This document shows, piece after piece, positions 24,448-33,071 of a stretch of 64,000 bases of DNA. Origin of the DNA: JABDFW01 sp035550215 (GTDB lineage Bacteria; Bacteroidota; Bacteroidia; Chitinophagales; Chitinophagaceae); contig DASZPM010000012.1 of assembly GCA_035550215.1 (NCBI GenBank), forward strand, positions 32,919 through 96,918. The letters run 5' to 3'. A program made the position numbers and the translations under genes. Below the pieces are notes generated by a model. The model did no database searches, was not told the origin of the DNA, and was given only the letters and a program-made list of their open reading frames with translations. Position 1 is the stretch's first letter. Each line of letters starts with the position of its first letter.

Positions 24448-24978
24448 ATGCAATTTATTTTTACCCATAACGCTTCTCTGATACGACCGCTATTGTCAGA
24501 AGTACTGCAATATTTAGAAGAACTGCTTATAGTGGAACGAACTGACACAGAAGACCTTTTGCACAGGTGTAAATTTATTATAACCGAGTTATGTACAAAT
24601 GCCATTAAACATTCCGGCGAGGCAAAGAGTATATTGCATATTTACACACAGGAGGGTACACTCATTATTAAAAAAACAGATACCGGCAAGCCATTTAGCT
24701 CATGTATGAATAATATTGATATATCCTTTCCCCTTGCCCCCGAAATAGATACACTGGTTTTAATGGAAGATGATATAAACCGGCTAAATCTCCAAAGAGT
24801 TGATGATTATAACGCCACATTTTATGCAGAACAGTTAAATCTTCCCGTAGCAGCAGGAAAAAGGTTAAATGAACACTTTGGCCTGGTACTTATTTGCCTC
24901 TCTGCCGACAGTTTTACTTACACACACGACCCCTATGATGGCAGCAATATCTTCATCGCCTCAATAAATCTTGTATAG
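24448..24978 (+). CDS. RsbW-like HATPase (anti-sigma factor / serine kinase type)
   Basis: A 176-residue GHKL ATPase-like protein. N box 'FIITELCTNAIKHSGEA' (about 46-62) is well conserved. The G1 box reads 'KKTDTGKPF', and G2 near 'NEHFGLVLI' is reduced. About 50 residues between the boxes look variable. It would phosphorylate the STAS protein encoded upstream and could bind a sigma factor or other target. Its stop codon directly abuts the stop codon of the convergent GT14-like gene, with no terminator between them. The reduced G2 box leaves some doubt on catalysis. Confidence 0.8.
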   Translation: MQFIFTHNASLIRPLLSEVLQYLEELLIVERTDTEDLLHRCKFIITELCTNAIKHSGEAKSILHIYTQEGTLIIKKTDTGKPFSSCMNNIDISFPLAPEIDTLVLMEDDINRLNLQRVDDYNATFYAEQLNLPVAAGKRLNEHFGLVLICLSADSFTYTHDPYDGSNIFIASINLV

Positions 24979-25824
24979 CTACTGTTCAATCTCATTGTCA
25001 ATTTTATCTAAAACAATGCTGTCAACTTCCATATTGAACTTACGGGCATAAAACTTACCAGACTGTAAAAGCCTGGGCAAATCATCCATTGTAAAATTTT
25101 TTGGACTTGCTTTTTTTTCGCTCCAGTCTATATACCTCAGGTTGTCATTTACCATATAGTCCTTATAGGGTGAGTTATATAAAACCGTTTGAAAGAACAA
25201 TTCATCAGGCGCCCACGAAAGTTTAAAAAAACGCACATACCCAGGATGACTTTTGATAAATTCAAGTATATAGTTTACCAGTTCGAGGGCGATGCTAAAC
25301 CACTGCGAGCGGCCAACCGCTGCTAACCCATACGGCATCTTACGCGCAGGTAATAATTTGTTCATCCATTTTTCAACGGCATGCCTGCCGGTAAAAGTAT
25401 AGTTGGCAAGGTGGTAATTAGTAATACGCGGTATCGCTTCTGTCCAAACTTCATTTACGGGATAATATTCCATAAATGCTTTACCGGGATTCTGTCCGAA
25501 AAAGGCGTGTATAGCTTCTGCCGGTTTTAAAGGGTAATCCTGGCCGCTTAACAAATTAATATATCCGTAGTCTTTGCCCGAAGATATTACCTGGCTGAAC
25601 CCATTAATAGTAGCCTGCACAATAGAAAAAGCTCCCCAAAAAACTTTTACCCGCTCCTCAATAAAAAAAATCTGTGGGCGGTTTTTTAATGGTTTAAAAG
25701 CATTAATAGGTGTTTTTAAATCAACATGAATGTAAATATCAGCATCTGTATGCGACAGATGGTTTATAAGCCGCTCTAGTTGTGTATTATAAATATGGGT
25801 AAGTATAAGATGGGCAATGCGCAT
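24979..25824 (-). CDS. GT14-like beta-1,6-N-acetylglucosaminyltransferase family protein
   Basis: A 281-residue enzyme of the core-2/I-branching (GT14) family: 'AHLILTHIYNTQLERLI' at the start, 'DADIYIHVDLKTPINAF', 'INLLSGQDYPLKP' (the family's S-G-x-D-x-P motif), 'SQWFSIALELVNYIL' and 'SWAPDELFFQTVL', which holds the catalytic DE. Bacterial members add GlcNAc or xylose branches to surface polysaccharides. It is a single minus-strand gene converging on the partner-switching operon, with 125 bases to the divergent acyltransferase. Donor and acceptor are unknown. Confidence 0.85.
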   Translation of the reverse strand: MRIAHLILTHIYNTQLERLINHLSHTDADIYIHVDLKTPINAFKPLKNRPQIFFIEERVKVFWGAFSIVQATINGFSQVISSGKDYGYINLLSGQDYPLKPAEAIHAFFGQNPGKAFMEYYPVNEVWTEAIPRITNYHLANYTFTGRHAVEKWMNKLLPARKMPYGLAAVGRSQWFSIALELVNYILEFIKSHPGYVRFFKLSWAPDELFFQTVLYNSPYKDYMVNDNLRYIDWSEKKASPKNFTMDDLPRLLQSGKFYARKFNMEVDSIVLDKIDNEIEQ

Positions 25825-25949
25825 ATTGGATTAACTTGAACTTAAAAATAATACAATTACAACTGTTATGGAGTTAGTATGGGAAAAATAATTGATATTA
25901 GCGTAATAGCCCGGGTGCAGCAGTATTGCACTAAAGTTAAAAATCCAAT

Positions 25950-27050
25950 ATGAAACACAGGTTTGAAGTTTTAGACATCTTTCGCGGCATTTTTGCCAGC
26001 ATGGTTGTTTTTTTTCACATGAGCGCTTTTGCCAATACTGTTATACTTAATAATAACCTTGTATATAACAGCGATCTTTTTGTTGATTTCTTTTTTGTGC
26101 TCAGCGGCTTTGTTATTACTTACACGCACCAGCACATGTCGCAGGCATTAGACATGGGGCTGTTTTATAAGAAAAGGTTTTTTCGCCTTTATCCCCTGCA
26201 TTTTATTATGTTGCTTGTGTTTGTTGCTATAGAATCAGTAAAACATTTTTTTGTTGGGCATATACAAATAAACCAACTGGATAACGCAAACAACAATGTA
26301 CTCACTTTTTTTTCAAACCTGTTTTTAATACATTCAGTCAAACTGCCCGGCGTTACGGATGTTAGCTGGAATATACCCAGTTGGTCAATAAGCGCTGAAA
26401 TGTTATGCTACCTGCTATTTGGCGTAATAGTATGGTTTATACACAAGGTGCATATTTATAAATCCCGGAATTTTGTGTATGGATTAACTGCCATAACCGC
26501 ATTGCTAATATACTATGGCATCAGGAGCAATTTTAACCTGGAACGTACTTTTGATTATGGCTTTTTACGTGCATGGATTGGCTTTTTTACCGGCGCAGTT
26601 TGCTTTAATATATTCAGCAGCACGCGGGAAAAAGTTATAGCGTTTTCATCTTCTTTTTTCCACGTAAGCGAGGTGTTTCTCCTGGCCGCTATGGTAATAA
26701 TGGTATATAATGGTGATTACCTGAAGCCGTATGCTTTTGTATATGAGATACTATTCTTTTGCTCAATTTACATTTTTGCCTTTGAGAAGGGGTTGATATC
26801 AAAACTCTTTAAAAAATCCGGCCTATTGCAAAAAATAGGCACATACTCCTACTCCATTTACATGGTGCATGCATTTCTGCTGAGTATATTCAATATTATT
26901 TTTATACGGTTATTAAAGTTGCCTCCTGCTGCCTACAGTTACCTGTTCATTTTAAACTACATGCTTATTTATTTTGTTTCGCAGTGGACATACAAACATA
27001 TTGAGCTAAGATTTCAATTAAAAAAGAAGAAGGGAATGGTGAAAGTCTAA
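25950..27050 (+). CDS. Acyltransferase family 3 (OafA/YrhL-like) membrane protein
   Basis: A 366-residue integral membrane acyltransferase with about ten hydrophobic segments. The N-terminal catalytic His region is 'LDIFRGIFASMVVFFHMSAF'. 'DLFVDFFFVLSGFVITY' and 'FYKKRFFRLYPLHFIM' (the RxxRxxP-type motif) follow. 'DVSWNIPSWSISAEMLCYL' matches the W-S-L-S-x-E motif of the family. It likely O-acetylates or otherwise acylates the exopolysaccharide repeat. It is convergent with the flippase gene (24 bases between stops) and no SGNH domain is attached. Confidence 0.9.
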   Translation: MKHRFEVLDIFRGIFASMVVFFHMSAFANTVILNNNLVYNSDLFVDFFFVLSGFVITYTHQHMSQALDMGLFYKKRFFRLYPLHFIMLLVFVAIESVKHFFVGHIQINQLDNANNNVLTFFSNLFLIHSVKLPGVTDVSWNIPSWSISAEMLCYLLFGVIVWFIHKVHIYKSRNFVYGLTAITALLIYYGIRSNFNLERTFDYGFLRAWIGFFTGAVCFNIFSSTREKVIAFSSSFFHVSEVFLLAAMVIMVYNGDYLKPYAFVYEILFFCSIYIFAFEKGLISKLFKKSGLLQKIGTYSYSIYMVHAFLLSIFNIIFIRLLKLPPAAYSYLFILNYMLIYFVSQWTYKHIELRFQLKKKKGMVKV

Positions 27051-27074
27051 AAAATGCAAACGGCATCAGCAGGT

Positions 27075-28433
27075 TTATTTACCGCCAGCCCCCCGTATTT
27101 TTTGCCAGTTTAACTTTACAAGCCATACTGCTTCTGTGTACCCCAATTTGTATATATCTTTAAATTTAAAAGGATTGTATTTTATCAGCTCCCTGTACCC
27201 AATTACGGTGCCAATAAGTATGGGAATGAAAGTGGTTATAGCCACCCCATATACGTTGCCAAAAATAAGAATGCCCGCTACATCTCCCGCAATATTCGCT
27301 GCAAGCATTATAAGTATTTTGTAAAAATTTATCTGGTGCCTGCTTATTACATCCAGCGTTAGGGCCAAAAACCGGTCAGCAGGGTATAAAAGTGCAAATG
27401 TTATGTAAAGCCGGTACACATTAGCCGCCTGCATACCCATTGTAGTACCCGCGTATTGGCCGCCGCCAACCAGGCTTATAAGAAAATCAGCCAGCAATAC
27501 TGCAGCTAAACATGCTGGCACCAACATAATGGTTGTCATACCCGCGTATTTTTTGTAGATGTATATTACTTCATCCTTATTATTACGGTTAAAAGCAGAA
27601 GAAAGCGATGGCGTTGCGGTAGCGGCAAAACTTCTTAAGGGTATTTCTACAAGTTCAAGAAATTTAACACCGAGAGAATAAACAGCAACTGCGGCTGGGC
27701 CCAGCATTGCTTTAATAATAATTACGTCTGACTTGCCAAAAAGGCTGGCGCTAAGTGATGTACCAACAGCGTATTTACCAAAATGAAACATTTCAAGCGT
27801 GGTAGCTTTCGTACTTTTTTTTACCATATTAATACGCGAAAAACCAATCATGATAGTAACAGTACTTGTAACAATAGCGGAACCGAGGTTAGCAAGCACA
27901 ACATTTTGCAAGCTTGTTTTATGCAAAACAATCAATATTACCACGGTACCAACAAACATCATTTGGGTGATAAAACGAATGAACAGTAACCTGTCGAAGC
28001 GCTGTTCTGCCTGCACTACACAGGTAGCAATATAATACGGCAGCATGGCTATAAAAGTAATACCAAACCACTTTATAAGCACCCGCATTGACACATCGCT
28101 GATAAAGGGGAGAAGAAAAAATGCCAGTGCATTAATACACACAAAAATACCGGTTATTGCGAGGCCGATAAACCAGGTTGACCCCATTATCGCGTCCGCC
28201 CTTTGCTTTTCAGCCCCGGCATAAAATTTAATAAACGCAGTAGTTAGAAACCCAGAACGCACTGTATCCAGCAACAAAAGAATTGTTTGAAAATATATCC
28301 ATATACCCATTTCAGCAGGTGTAAGTGCGTGGTACAGGATAGCAAACGTTAGCATGCCAACGCCCGACATTATTATATTGCCTGAGAGAGAAAGAAAGTG
28401 TTTGTTTTTTAGCTTTTCAATTAGGCCCGGCAT
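27075..28433 (-). CDS. Polysaccharide flippase (Wzx-like, MOP superfamily)
   Basis: A 452-residue protein with about 12-14 hydrophobic segments. It begins 'KNKHFLSLSGNIIMSGVGML' and contains the MOP-type loop 'FGKSDVIIIKAMLGPAAVAVY' and 'SLSSAFNRNNKDEVI'. It would move the lipid-linked repeat unit to the periplasmic face. It is a monocistronic minus-strand gene between the acyltransferase and the tandem GT2 pair. The N-terminal Lys/Asn-rich start and the basic C-terminus ('WQKIRGAGGK') are cytoplasmic by the positive-inside rule. Together with the Wzy-like gene at 31429 it indicates a Wzx/Wzy-dependent assembly route. Confidence 0.85.
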   Translation of the reverse strand: MPGLIEKLKNKHFLSLSGNIIMSGVGMLTFAILYHALTPAEMGIWIYFQTILLLLDTVRSGFLTTAFIKFYAGAEKQRADAIMGSTWFIGLAITGIFVCINALAFFLLPFISDVSMRVLIKWFGITFIAMLPYYIATCVVQAEQRFDRLLFIRFITQMMFVGTVVILIVLHKTSLQNVVLANLGSAIVTSTVTIMIGFSRINMVKKSTKATTLEMFHFGKYAVGTSLSASLFGKSDVIIIKAMLGPAAVAVYSLGVKFLELVEIPLRSFAATATPSLSSAFNRNNKDEVIYIYKKYAGMTTIMLVPACLAAVLLADFLISLVGGGQYAGTTMGMQAANVYRLYITFALLYPADRFLALTLDVISRHQINFYKILIMLAANIAGDVAGILIFGNVYGVAITTFIPILIGTVIGYRELIKYNPFKFKDIYKLGYTEAVWLVKLNWQKIRGAGGK

Positions 28434-28569
28434 GCGTGTACTGGTTTACTGGATTTGTAATTTACTACCCGAAGATAAATACACCACCTGTAAATTACAC
28501 CATTAAAGAATTAAAATATACACCTGTTTTTTAATAGCTGCTTAAAAACACTTAAACTTGTTAATTAAC

Positions 28570-28583
28570 CGTGATAAATCACG
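28570..28583. promoter_or_regulatory. Palindrome within the promoter of the tandem GT2 genes
   Basis: CGTGAT-AA-ATCACG is a perfect 6-base inverted repeat. It is followed at once by TAATTTG (28584-28590), a near match to the -7 element, and preceded by CTTG near 28557. It therefore lies between the likely -33 and -7 elements, where a repressor would act. The protein that binds is unknown. Confidence 0.35.
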
Positions 28584-28610
28584 TAATTTGTTTATTGAAT
28601 CCAACGGCCT

Positions 28611-29414
28611 ATGCCTGGTAAATATTCTTTCGATAAAGTTACGCTGCTTGTTACTCATTATAACCGTAGCCGCTCCCTTGAGCGGTTATTAAAAGCATTT
28701 GACGATTTAGGCTGCAGTTTTGGCGGCATTGTTGTTTCTGACGATGGCAGTAAGCTTGAACATATTGAGTATATTAAGCAGTTGCAAAATATTTTTACAT
28801 TCGCCCTTGTTACCACACCGGTTAACAAAGGACTGGGTAATAATATTAATAAAGGACAGGATGCAGTAAAAACTCCCTACACATTGTATGTGCAGGAAGA
28901 CTTTGTACCAAAAGCAATATTCCCGGAACATTTTATTGACGCCCTGCAATTTTTGGAGAAAGATAAAGGACTGGATATTGCCCGGTTTTATGCCTATTTT
29001 GCTTACCCATATATGAAACCCTATGGCAAAGGGTTTTCAGAAATGAAATTTCACACGTCACCATTTTACAGCAACCACCTGAAGTTTTATTTTTACAGTG
29101 ACCACCCGCATCTGAGAAGGAGCAACTTTTTTGAAAAATTCGGACGTTACGTCGAAGGGCAAAAAGGAGATATTACCGAGTACCGTATGGCGCTTAATTT
29201 TTTGTACCACCATGCGCGGGGCCTTTTTTACAACGAATTTACCACCCTGTTTGACCAGGCCAATTCGTCAAATGAACCAAGCACTATGAACAGGGCATCC
29301 TGGCGTGAAAGCCGTAACCCGTTTTTCCTGGCCCTGCGTGCAGCCTACTTAAAGGTGAAACTGGCAAGATGGACATGGGATGTCGTTAGCGGAAAGTATA
29401 AAAACAAACTTTGA
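28611..29414 (+). CDS. Family 2-like glycosyltransferase, tandem copy 1
   Basis: A 267-residue GT-A-like enzyme: 'VTLLVTHYNRSRSLERLLKA', 'GIVVSDDGSKLEH', 'VNKGLGNNINKGQDAVKTPY' and 'YTLYVQEDF', where the QED region takes the DxD place. Later landmarks are 'DIARFYAYF', 'SDHPHLRRSNFFEKFGRY' and 'SNEPSTMNR'. The C-terminus is basic. It shares nearly all motifs with the next gene, 30 bases downstream. The pair forms a plus-strand unit inside an otherwise minus-strand part of the locus. Confidence 0.78.
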   Translation: MPGKYSFDKVTLLVTHYNRSRSLERLLKAFDDLGCSFGGIVVSDDGSKLEHIEYIKQLQNIFTFALVTTPVNKGLGNNINKGQDAVKTPYTLYVQEDFVPKAIFPEHFIDALQFLEKDKGLDIARFYAYFAYPYMKPYGKGFSEMKFHTSPFYSNHLKFYFYSDHPHLRRSNFFEKFGRYVEGQKGDITEYRMALNFLYHHARGLFYNEFTTLFDQANSSNEPSTMNRASWRESRNPFFLALRAAYLKVKLARWTWDVVSGKYKNKL

Positions 29415-29444
29415 TTCAAAAAACCGTTTGCCAAAATTATTTCT

Positions 29445-30212
29445 ATGGCCAACCAATATCATTTTCCCGGCGTTGCTTTATTAATTACCCATTACAACCG
29501 CAGTAAATCTCTTGAAAGGCTATTAACAACTTTTTCTGCACAAGGCTGCGTATTTGATGAAATTGTGGTTAGCGATGACGGCAGCAAACCTGAACACCAG
29601 GAATATTTGAAACAATTACAGCCTAAGTTTAATTATAAGCTTGTTACAACACCGGTAAACAAAGGGCTTGGCAATAACATAAATAAGGGGCAGGATGCGG
29701 TTACCGCGCCTTATACTTTATATGTACAGGAAGACTTTGAACCTGCCCCTGATTTTCCGTTACATTTTACTGACGCCATGAGCATATTAAATGAAAGGCC
29801 GGATGTGGACATGGCGCGCTTTTATGCTTATTTTAAGTACCCTTATTTAAAGCCAATAAGAAACGGCTTTTCAGAAATGATTTTTAAAGTGTGGTACCCG
29901 GGCTACAAAAAGTTTTATTACTACAGCGACCACCCGCATGTGAGACGAAGCAATTTTTTGCAAAAATTCGGGCGATACCCAGAAGGAAAAAAAGGCGACG
30001 TTACTGAATATACTATGATGATGAATTTTTTAAAGAAGAAAGGCAAGGGCATTTATTATGATGATTTCCATGGGCTGTTTTTTCAAAAAAATTCAAATGA
30101 TGAGCCTAGTACTATGACACGTGAAACGTGGCGCACTACCAGTAACCCTTTTATATCGTTTGCAAGGGATATTTACCGGCACTTAAAGTTTAACAAGGAT
30201 TATTTATTCTGA
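29445..30212 (+). CDS. Family 2-like glycosyltransferase, tandem copy 2
   Basis: A 255-residue paralogue of the preceding gene: 'LLITHYNRSKSLERLLTTF', 'EIVVSDDGSKPEHQEYLKQL', 'TPVNKGLGNNINKGQDAV', 'YTLYVQEDFEP', 'DMARFYAYF', 'SDHPHVRRSNFLQKFGRY' and 'SNDEPSTMTRETWR'. The two proteins align over their whole length and differ mostly in the region after residue 140 and at the C-terminus, which may set acceptor choice. The stop overlaps the convergent GT4 gene by 9 bases. Duplication followed by change of linkage is a reasonable reading (inference). Confidence 0.78.
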   Translation: MANQYHFPGVALLITHYNRSKSLERLLTTFSAQGCVFDEIVVSDDGSKPEHQEYLKQLQPKFNYKLVTTPVNKGLGNNINKGQDAVTAPYTLYVQEDFEPAPDFPLHFTDAMSILNERPDVDMARFYAYFKYPYLKPIRNGFSEMIFKVWYPGYKKFYYYSDHPHVRRSNFLQKFGRYPEGKKGDVTEYTMMMNFLKKKGKGIYYDDFHGLFFQKNSNDEPSTMTRETWRTTSNPFISFARDIYRHLKFNKDYLF

Positions 30213-31439
30213 CCTACCCCTATCCATTGCAGAGTTCTTTACTAAATTAACAGCCTTATAAATTTCTTTCACATTATTCTCCCAGGAATGTGAAGCGGCA
30301 AAATTTTTGCGGGCATCCTGTAACGCAGCAGAATTTTCTGCCATTGCTTTTTCAATGGCTGTTATGTATTCGGCAGGGGTATCACACAAGTAGGTATACT
30401 CATTAAATACAGCCTGCATAAATCCTGTGCGTGTTGCTACTACCGGCTTGCCCATAGCAAGGTACTCATCAATTTTACGGGGATAGTTACCACGGGTTAC
30501 CTCATTTATTACCTGCGGGTTAAGGCAAACGTCAAAACTATTAATATATTCCGGCAGCGTCGCGGGCGGTTTGCTGCCTAAAAAATAAACATTAGGCATA
30601 CCATGCAGGGTGCTTGCTTTAAAAGCGTCATCTTCCGGCCCAACCAATACAATTTGCCAATTAGGCCTGGCATGGGCAACCTGTTCAAGCAGGCTTATAT
30701 CCAGCCGCAACGACTGTAAAGCACCTACGTAGCCAATTACCGGTTTAGCAATGGGCTGCATATCTTCGGGTACGTTATAACTTTCCTTAGAAAAAATATC
30801 CAGTTCACAACCCTGTCCCACATAATAAGAGGCGGGATTATATTGCCTGCAATAGTCTGCCAGGTATGTTGAGTTTGCAACGCATACATCACTTTTTGCT
30901 ATCAATTTTGGCTCAAGTAAGGTGCCGTGCAGTTTCCAATAGTCAACCGTAAGCAAATAATCCCTGGAGTAATAAATACTCACATCTGGCTGCAGGTAAT
31001 CTTTCAGGTAAAAACAACGAAAAATATCATTATCATTAAACAATATAATATTCTTAAAATCCAATCGCTGCATCCCGTCCTTTATACTGCGGGCAAATAT
31101 TTTGTTGTTTCTTTTATTTAAGAAATTAAATACACCGGCAGATTTTATCCAGTTAATAGATTCAATCATACGCGACGGGTAGTAAGTCCACAGGTTATCA
31201 GCTATCTTTTCCAAGCCATCCTGTTTGCCATTAACAATTCTCACCCGTTTTTGTACAGCAGGTTCATGCTTACGCCTCAACTTAGTAATCCGGTCAAGAG
31301 GGCTGTTTACGTATAATACCCTGTTATGCCTGCTGAATTCAACAGCGATATTTTTGCAATTGCTGCCAATCTCAACATCCCAGGGTTGTTGGCCCACAAT
31401 TACAATATCCCTGTTGTATATCATATTATCAGCCTGCAT
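30204..31439 (-). CDS. Family 4-like glycosyltransferase (GT-B fold)
   Basis: A 411-residue GT-B enzyme. The N-terminal domain starts 'RDIVIVGQQPWDVEIGSNCK'. The C-terminal Rossmann domain has 'KPVIGYVGALQSLRLDISLL', 'WQIVLVGPEDD', 'VYFLGSKPPATLPEYI' and the donor-binding 'YPRKIDEYLAMGKPVVAT', with the E-x7-E region less regular than in classical GT4. Last gene of the minus-strand operon that starts with the TolC-like gene at 37106. Its start overlaps the Wzy-like gene by 11 bases; an ATG at 31424 is an alternative start. Confidence 0.83.
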   Translation of the reverse strand: MQADNMIYNRDIVIVGQQPWDVEIGSNCKNIAVEFSRHNRVLYVNSPLDRITKLRRKHEPAVQKRVRIVNGKQDGLEKIADNLWTYYPSRMIESINWIKSAGVFNFLNKRNNKIFARSIKDGMQRLDFKNIILFNDNDIFRCFYLKDYLQPDVSIYYSRDYLLTVDYWKLHGTLLEPKLIAKSDVCVANSTYLADYCRQYNPASYYVGQGCELDIFSKESYNVPEDMQPIAKPVIGYVGALQSLRLDISLLEQVAHARPNWQIVLVGPEDDAFKASTLHGMPNVYFLGSKPPATLPEYINSFDVCLNPQVINEVTRGNYPRKIDEYLAMGKPVVATRTGFMQAVFNEYTYLCDTPAEYITAIEKAMAENSAALQDARKNFAASHSWENNVKEIYKAVNLVKNSAMDRGRSE

Positions 31440-32931
31440 GCAATTGAGGATTTTTTTGTTTATCCAATTGATAAGTAACAGTTATCAGCGCAGTTACAAG
31501 ATAAAAATACACGTTTGAAGGAAACTGCACCAAAGCCTCCTGGGGGTAATTGCCTATATTAAAAGCAAACACAATTAACGTCATGGCCATACAATACGTT
31601 TTAAGTTCCGGGTCGCGTATGGCATAGTAATTATTAATACCCGTTTTTAAAATAACAAACATTAATGTGCAGAAAAGCCCCAGGCCAATCCACCCGAGTT
31701 CTACAGCAACCCGCACGTAACCACTGTCTGGCGGAAAATTGGCCAAATAAGAGTTTGGCGCAAAGCGCTGCCCCCATGCCCCTGTTGCGCCTAATCCGCC
31801 GCCCATCGGGTGCGTAAGTATATAAGGCTGTATGCGTTTTTGATTGGCCTTGCGAACATTAAATGATGCATCTTTTGACGGTTTAAATGCCGATTGAAAA
31901 CGATACAGTGTTGGATTTGATGTTGGAATAAAAATAACAACCAATATAAACGCCGCCGCTGCTATACCTAACCGCAGCACACGCCTGTTAAACTTGAATA
32001 TGGCATATAAAACCAACGTAACCGGCACCAATACATAAGCGCCACGGGTACCCGAGGTGAGCATAGCCCACAGGTAAATAAATACAAAAAACCCTAAAAC
32101 CACCTTTTTCCAAAATTTGATTGGGCCAGACATTAACGCCATGCAAAGCACGCTGGCGACCACCATATTATAAGAGAAAGCGACCGGGTCTGAGAGAAAA
32201 GAAAATTTACGCCAGTGCCCATCAATAAAGAGCAACCCGGCAATATTGGGGTCAGAATGAAGATATGCCTCTTCTGAAGCTGAAAAGCCTATATATTCCT
32301 GCTTAAGGCCATACAGCGCAGCACAAAGCGCAAGAATTATCCATGTTTTAAAAATAAACCTGATAAACTCAACTGTACGGACATTATAAAGGAAAACGAA
32401 ATATGTAAGCATGACAAGCGCTACAGACCTGATAGTGTACACCCACGCCAGCCGCGATTCAGCCGCGGGGTTGGCAATCTCAAGTATATTATATACAATC
32501 CAAACCAATATCATTACAGTAACCGGCCCCTTCAAAATTTTCCAGTTGGGGTTGCTTCGCTGCTTTATAAAAAAACCGAGGAACAACAGTACCTGCAAGC
32601 CATCCATGAGTGTGCCGAATGGAAAATTAATGCCTATACTCATGATTAAGAAAAGGGTATAAGCCATTACCAGTAATATCCATATACCAACTTTTGGATA
32701 CGCGACTATGGCATATAAAATTGGCAATACCATAACCCCAACCAAAAACATTGCGCCACCCGGAATACCCATTTTAGCGATAAGGATTGCAATAACAACA
32801 GAAGAGATTGCCAGCAAAATATAACCGGCCGGCGTATTAAGCTTTTCTACCAGCAATGTATTTTTAAGCGACGCGAAAAAATTTGCACCACTCTTTTTTG
32901 CCGGTTTTACAGGAATTACAAAATTCTCCAT
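31429..32931 (-). CDS. O-antigen polymerase / ligase family protein (Wzy-like)
   Basis: A 500-residue protein with about 12 hydrophobic segments. The large periplasmic loop between the later helices contains 'LTHPMGGGLGATGAWGQRF' and 'PPDSGYVRVAVELGWIGLGL', which match the O-antigen ligase/polymerase family (PF04932: G-x-G-x(n)...N-x-Y...E-x-G-x-x-G). A further 'TSGTRGAYVLVP' is the family's S-G-S-R-G motif. It would join repeat units in the periplasm. The N-terminal ~30 residues are cytoplasmic and basic. Its start codon overlaps the stop of a 46-residue gene by one base. Confidence 0.85.
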   Translation of the reverse strand: MENFVIPVKPAKKSGANFFASLKNTLLVEKLNTPAGYILLAISSVVIAILIAKMGIPGGAMFLVGVMVLPILYAIVAYPKVGIWILLVMAYTLFLIMSIGINFPFGTLMDGLQVLLFLGFFIKQRSNPNWKILKGPVTVMILVWIVYNILEIANPAAESRLAWVYTIRSVALVMLTYFVFLYNVRTVEFIRFIFKTWIILALCAALYGLKQEYIGFSASEEAYLHSDPNIAGLLFIDGHWRKFSFLSDPVAFSYNMVVASVLCMALMSGPIKFWKKVVLGFFVFIYLWAMLTSGTRGAYVLVPVTLVLYAIFKFNRRVLRLGIAAAAFILVVIFIPTSNPTLYRFQSAFKPSKDASFNVRKANQKRIQPYILTHPMGGGLGATGAWGQRFAPNSYLANFPPDSGYVRVAVELGWIGLGLFCTLMFVILKTGINNYYAIRDPELKTYCMAMTLIVFAFNIGNYPQEALVQFPSNVYFYLVTALITVTYQLDKQKNPQLHAG

Positions 32932-33071
32932 TAAAAGAAAAGCAGTTTAAAAAAGAATATATATACACTTATTACAGCCACAGCAATAGCCGCCTTCCGT
33001 GCGACATTTTTAATGCGCTCCGGGTCATTTTTCTTTAACACTTTATCTATTGGTGGCGGGTCAATCCTCAT
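32931..33071 (-). CDS. 46-residue single-pass membrane protein in the EPS operon
   Basis: A small open frame, easily missed, with start ATG at 33071 and stop TAA at 32931-32933. It encodes 46 residues: a polar N-terminus 'MRIDPPPIDKVLKKNDPERI', a basic stretch and a hydrophobic C-terminal helix ('AAIAVAVISVYIFFFKLLFF'). It overlaps the upstream GT2 gene by 11 bases and its stop shares one base with the ATG of the Wzy-like gene (TAATG). Both junctions match the coupling pattern of neighbouring genes, which is the main evidence that it is real. It might be an accessory subunit of the polymerase or chain-length complex; function is unknown. Confidence 0.65.
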   Translation of the reverse strand: MRIDPPPIDKVLKKNDPERIKNVARKAAIAVAVISVYIFFFKLLFF

